From Rhodospirillaceae bacterium (lineage in GTDB: Bacteria; Pseudomonadota; Alphaproteobacteria; Rhodospirillales; Magnetospirillaceae), in NCBI GenBank assembly GCA_030151865.1, contig JASLCK010000416.1, positions 1-14,720 on the forward strand: a stretch of DNA of 14,720 bases, in the 5' to 3' direction. Shown piece after piece: positions 14,581-14,720 of the stretch; the first letter of the stretch is position 1; each line of letters begins with the position of its first letter. The notes beneath the pieces are model-generated. The model was not told where the DNA came from, made no database searches, and saw nothing but the letters and a program-made list of their open reading frames with translations. Made by a program: the position numbers and the translations under genes.

Positions 14581-14609
14581 TTGACAGGCCTTGGTAACGG
14601 CAGTAGAAC
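14581..14609 (+). promoter_or_regulatory. Rightward sigma-70 type promoter
   Basis: TTGACA (14581-14586), a 17-base spacer and TAGAAC (14604-14609). The -35 is perfect and the -10 matches four of six. No gene follows inside the window, so it would serve an RNA or gene beyond the right edge. Confidence 0.5.
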
Positions 14610-14644
14610 CCGCCCCTCGCTTGGGCCTGAGGGGCTAAGCGGGT
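14608..14644 (+). other. GC-rich hairpin with internal loop, weak terminator or leader structure
   Basis: ACCCGC (14608-14613) pairs with GCGGGT (14639-14644), and CCCTC (14614-14618) with GAGGG (14629-14633). The bases GCTAA (14634-14638) bulge on one side. Only four T residues follow (CGGTTTTG), so termination would be weak. It overlaps the -10 box of the promoter at 14581-14609. Confidence 0.3.
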
Positions 14645-14695
14645 CGGTTTTGAAAGATGTCGTTAAAGAGATCGGAAAAAATCGGAAAGTCGTGG

Positions 14696-14720
14696 TTGAC
14701 ATGGTGTCTATGACGCTGTA
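14696..14720 (+). promoter_or_regulatory. Second rightward promoter, cut by the window end
   Basis: A perfect TTGACA (14696-14701) is followed by exactly 17 bases and then TA at the last two positions, where a -10 hexamer would begin. Upstream, 14664-14690 is A-rich and carries ATCGGAAA twice with a 10-base period (14671-14678 and 14681-14688), like an UP element. The rest of the -10 box is outside the window. Confidence 0.45.

Larger units (their letters stand above)
14305..14720. other. Gene-free right end with promoter and hairpin elements
   Basis: About 415 bases without a believable gene. The left part is the leader of the M23 gene and holds a hairpin at 14377-14395 and the palindrome AAGACGTCTT at 14400-14409. 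From 14410 to about 14580 I see nothing clear; the only plus-strand ATG frames are 10-13 codons. From 14581 there are two rightward TTGACA elements with a GC-rich hairpin between them. Confidence 0.5.

Noticed and set aside
1..14720. CRISPR array, insertion sequence, prophage or toxin-antitoxin system
   Set aside because: No regularly spaced identical repeats, no transposase or integrase motifs and no small toxin-antitoxin pair were found on either strand.

Overview
The window looks like chromosomal DNA of a GC-rich alphaproteobacterium. A Rhodospirillales member of the Magnetospirillum type is my best guess, inferred from base composition, codon use and the gene mix (CcoG, DUF1007 plus NicO, DUF4197, a MEMO-AMMECR1 fusion). 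I see no tRNA, rRNA, insertion sequence, integrase or CRISPR array. Most genes belong to known families with strong ribosome binding sites and clean terminators.

Layout. 1-1384 (minus) is the N-terminal 461 codons of a large secreted repeat protein, probably an autotransporter or adhesin, running off the left edge. Upstream of it lies an AT-rich spacer (1385-1793) with two inverted repeats and a terminator that serves the next gene. 1794-3161 (minus) is a MEMO-AMMECR1 fusion. 3233-4393 and 4387-4983 (minus) form an overlapping pair: a DUF1007 periplasmic protein followed by a NicO-type nickel/cobalt permease with a His/Cys-rich loop. 5121-5921 (plus) is an exported DUF4197 protein with a strong terminator. 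6170-7621 (plus) is ccoG, a membrane 2x[4Fe-4S] protein for cbb3 oxidase assembly, followed by a MocR-type regulator (7725-9221) and a CNNM/CorC-like membrane protein (9299-10621). A LysR regulator (10618-11523, minus) is divergent from a DHA1-type MFS exporter (11710-12882, plus), with a palindromic T-N11-A box between them. A shared bidirectional terminator separates the exporter from an M23 peptidoglycan endopeptidase (12949-14304, minus). The last 400 bases hold no gene, but carry two TTGACA promoters facing right, the second cut by the window end.

How the genes work together. Three small functional units are visible: the DUF1007/NicO metal-transport pair, the LysR/MFS regulator-exporter pair, and the stand-alone ccoG. 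The other genes look like single housekeeping or envelope functions. I found no clear new multi-gene system. The most interesting leads are the metal pair with its His/Cys loop, the MEMO-AMMECR1 fusion with no radical SAM partner beside it, the inverted repeat before the MocR gene, the repeats upstream of ccoG, and the truncated promoter array at the right edge.
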